NCBI GenBank assembly: GCA_025455245.1
Contig: JALOMX010000011.1
Location: 1 to 14,795 of the forward strand
DNA from: Chitinophagaceae bacterium
GTDB lineage: Bacteria > Bacteroidota > Bacteroidia > Chitinophagales > Chitinophagaceae
Reading direction: 5' to 3'
Length of the DNA: 14,795 bases
Translations under genes and position numbers: made by a program
Notes under the pieces: model-generated
What the model saw: the letters and a program-made list of their open reading frames with translations, nothing else
Told to the model about the DNA's origin: nothing
Database searches by the model: none
Shown: positions 14,472 to 14,795 of the stretch, piece after piece
How positions within the stretch are numbered: position 1 is the first letter of the stretch
Layout of the letters: each line of letters opens with the position of its first letter

Positions 14472-14795
14472 CTAATGGTCTTCATCCACATGGTGATGAA
14501 ATTCGCCCCTGTCAGGGCTGTACACTTCAAATCCGCCCGATAGCCATTTTCGTTGTTCGGGATGGTTCAGATCAAATCGTTTGATGCCTTCCACCCATGT
14601 TTGTTCCAGTTTGGTATAAATGGAGAAAGGATCACCGGAAAGAATAACAAAATCGGCATCCTTACCCACCTTAAGCGATCCTACGCGGCTGCTGAGGTCG
14701 AGCATCCGTGCGCCTTCCAGCGTCATGGCTTCGAGTGCTTTTTGACGGCTCATTCCTTCGCGAACCATTACAGCGGCATTGCGCATATACAGGCG
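14472..14795 (-). CDS. Amidohydrolase-superfamily protein, C-terminal part (5' end outside window)
   Basis: The frame is open to the right edge, so only the last 107 residues are visible. They show the C-terminal amidohydrolase pattern: NAAVMVREGMSRQKALEAMTLEGARMLDLSSRVGSLKVGKDADFVILSGDPFSIYTK, followed by a WVEGIKRFD strand. A tail follows that ends in a His/Asp-rich cluster (EFHHHVDEDH). It is probably the first gene of a tandem amidohydrolase pair with the 13099-14289 gene, 182 nt upstream of it. The catalytic metal site lies in the part outside the window, so activity cannot be judged. The visible ATG at 14786 is internal. Confidence 0.88.
   Translation of the reverse strand, partial: RLYMRNAAVMVREGMSRQKALEAMTLEGARMLDLSSRVGSLKVGKDADFVILSGDPFSIYTKLEQTWVEGIKRFDLNHPEQRKWLSGGFEVYSPDRGEFHHHVDEDH

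Overview
The window looks like chromosomal DNA of a Bacteroidota member, most likely near Chitinophagales or Sphingobacteriales. The basis for this is family content (secreted DUF3857/transglutaminase proteins, a secreted S74-type tail-fibre-domain protein, a signal-peptide M24 peptidase, secreted tandem amidohydrolases of a Bacteroidota-typical type), promoter-like TANNTTTG boxes, and start codons that mostly lack a strong Shine-Dalgarno sequence. Base composition is moderate and even, and I see no phage, IS, CRISPR, rRNA or tRNA signal. The placement below phylum level is inference.

Region 1 (1-3936, + strand) starts inside a TerC-family membrane protein gene whose 3' end overlaps paaC. A tight phenylacetate-catabolism operon follows: paaC, a Rid-family gene, paaD, paaG-type isomerase/hydratase, paaI thioesterase, paaY. 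Spacings after paaC are 16, 1, 28, 1 and 5 nt. PaaC and PaaD belong to the phenylacetyl-CoA epoxidase system, PaaG isomerises the epoxide to the oxepin, and PaaI and PaaY are salvage thioesterases for dead-end CoA esters. The catalytic subunit genes paaA and paaB, and paaE, are not next to paaC here; terC occupies that place.

Region 2 (3937-6197) has a secreted protein with two tandem repeats and a C-terminal S74 self-cleaving chaperone domain. It is followed by a 305-nt intergenic stretch and a standalone Uma2-family (PD-(D/E)XK-like) gene. A promoter-like element with a perfect palindrome at the predicted transcription start lies directly in front of the Uma2 gene.

Region 3 (6252-8621) encodes a secreted M24 aminopeptidase-like protein and the ribosome-assembly GTPase Obg, which starts with GTG. 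A perfect 11-bp stem-loop separates obg from the convergent genes after it.

Region 4 (8689-12807, - strand) is a two-gene unit of secreted DUF3857/transglutaminase-like proteins. The upstream one keeps a Cys-His-Asp triad; the downstream one has lost it and looks like a pseudoenzyme.

Region 5 (12936-14795) has a small Cys-rich putative zinc-ribbon gene on the + strand. It is convergent with, and overlaps, the 3' end of the first of two - strand amidohydrolase genes. The intergenic gap between those two genes holds a degenerate 8-bp tandem repeat, and the second gene runs off the right edge.

I found no clear new multi-gene system. The observations most worth a second look are the Rid protein inside the paa operon, the small Cys-rich gene, the active/inactive transglutaminase pair and the palindrome at the Uma2 promoter.
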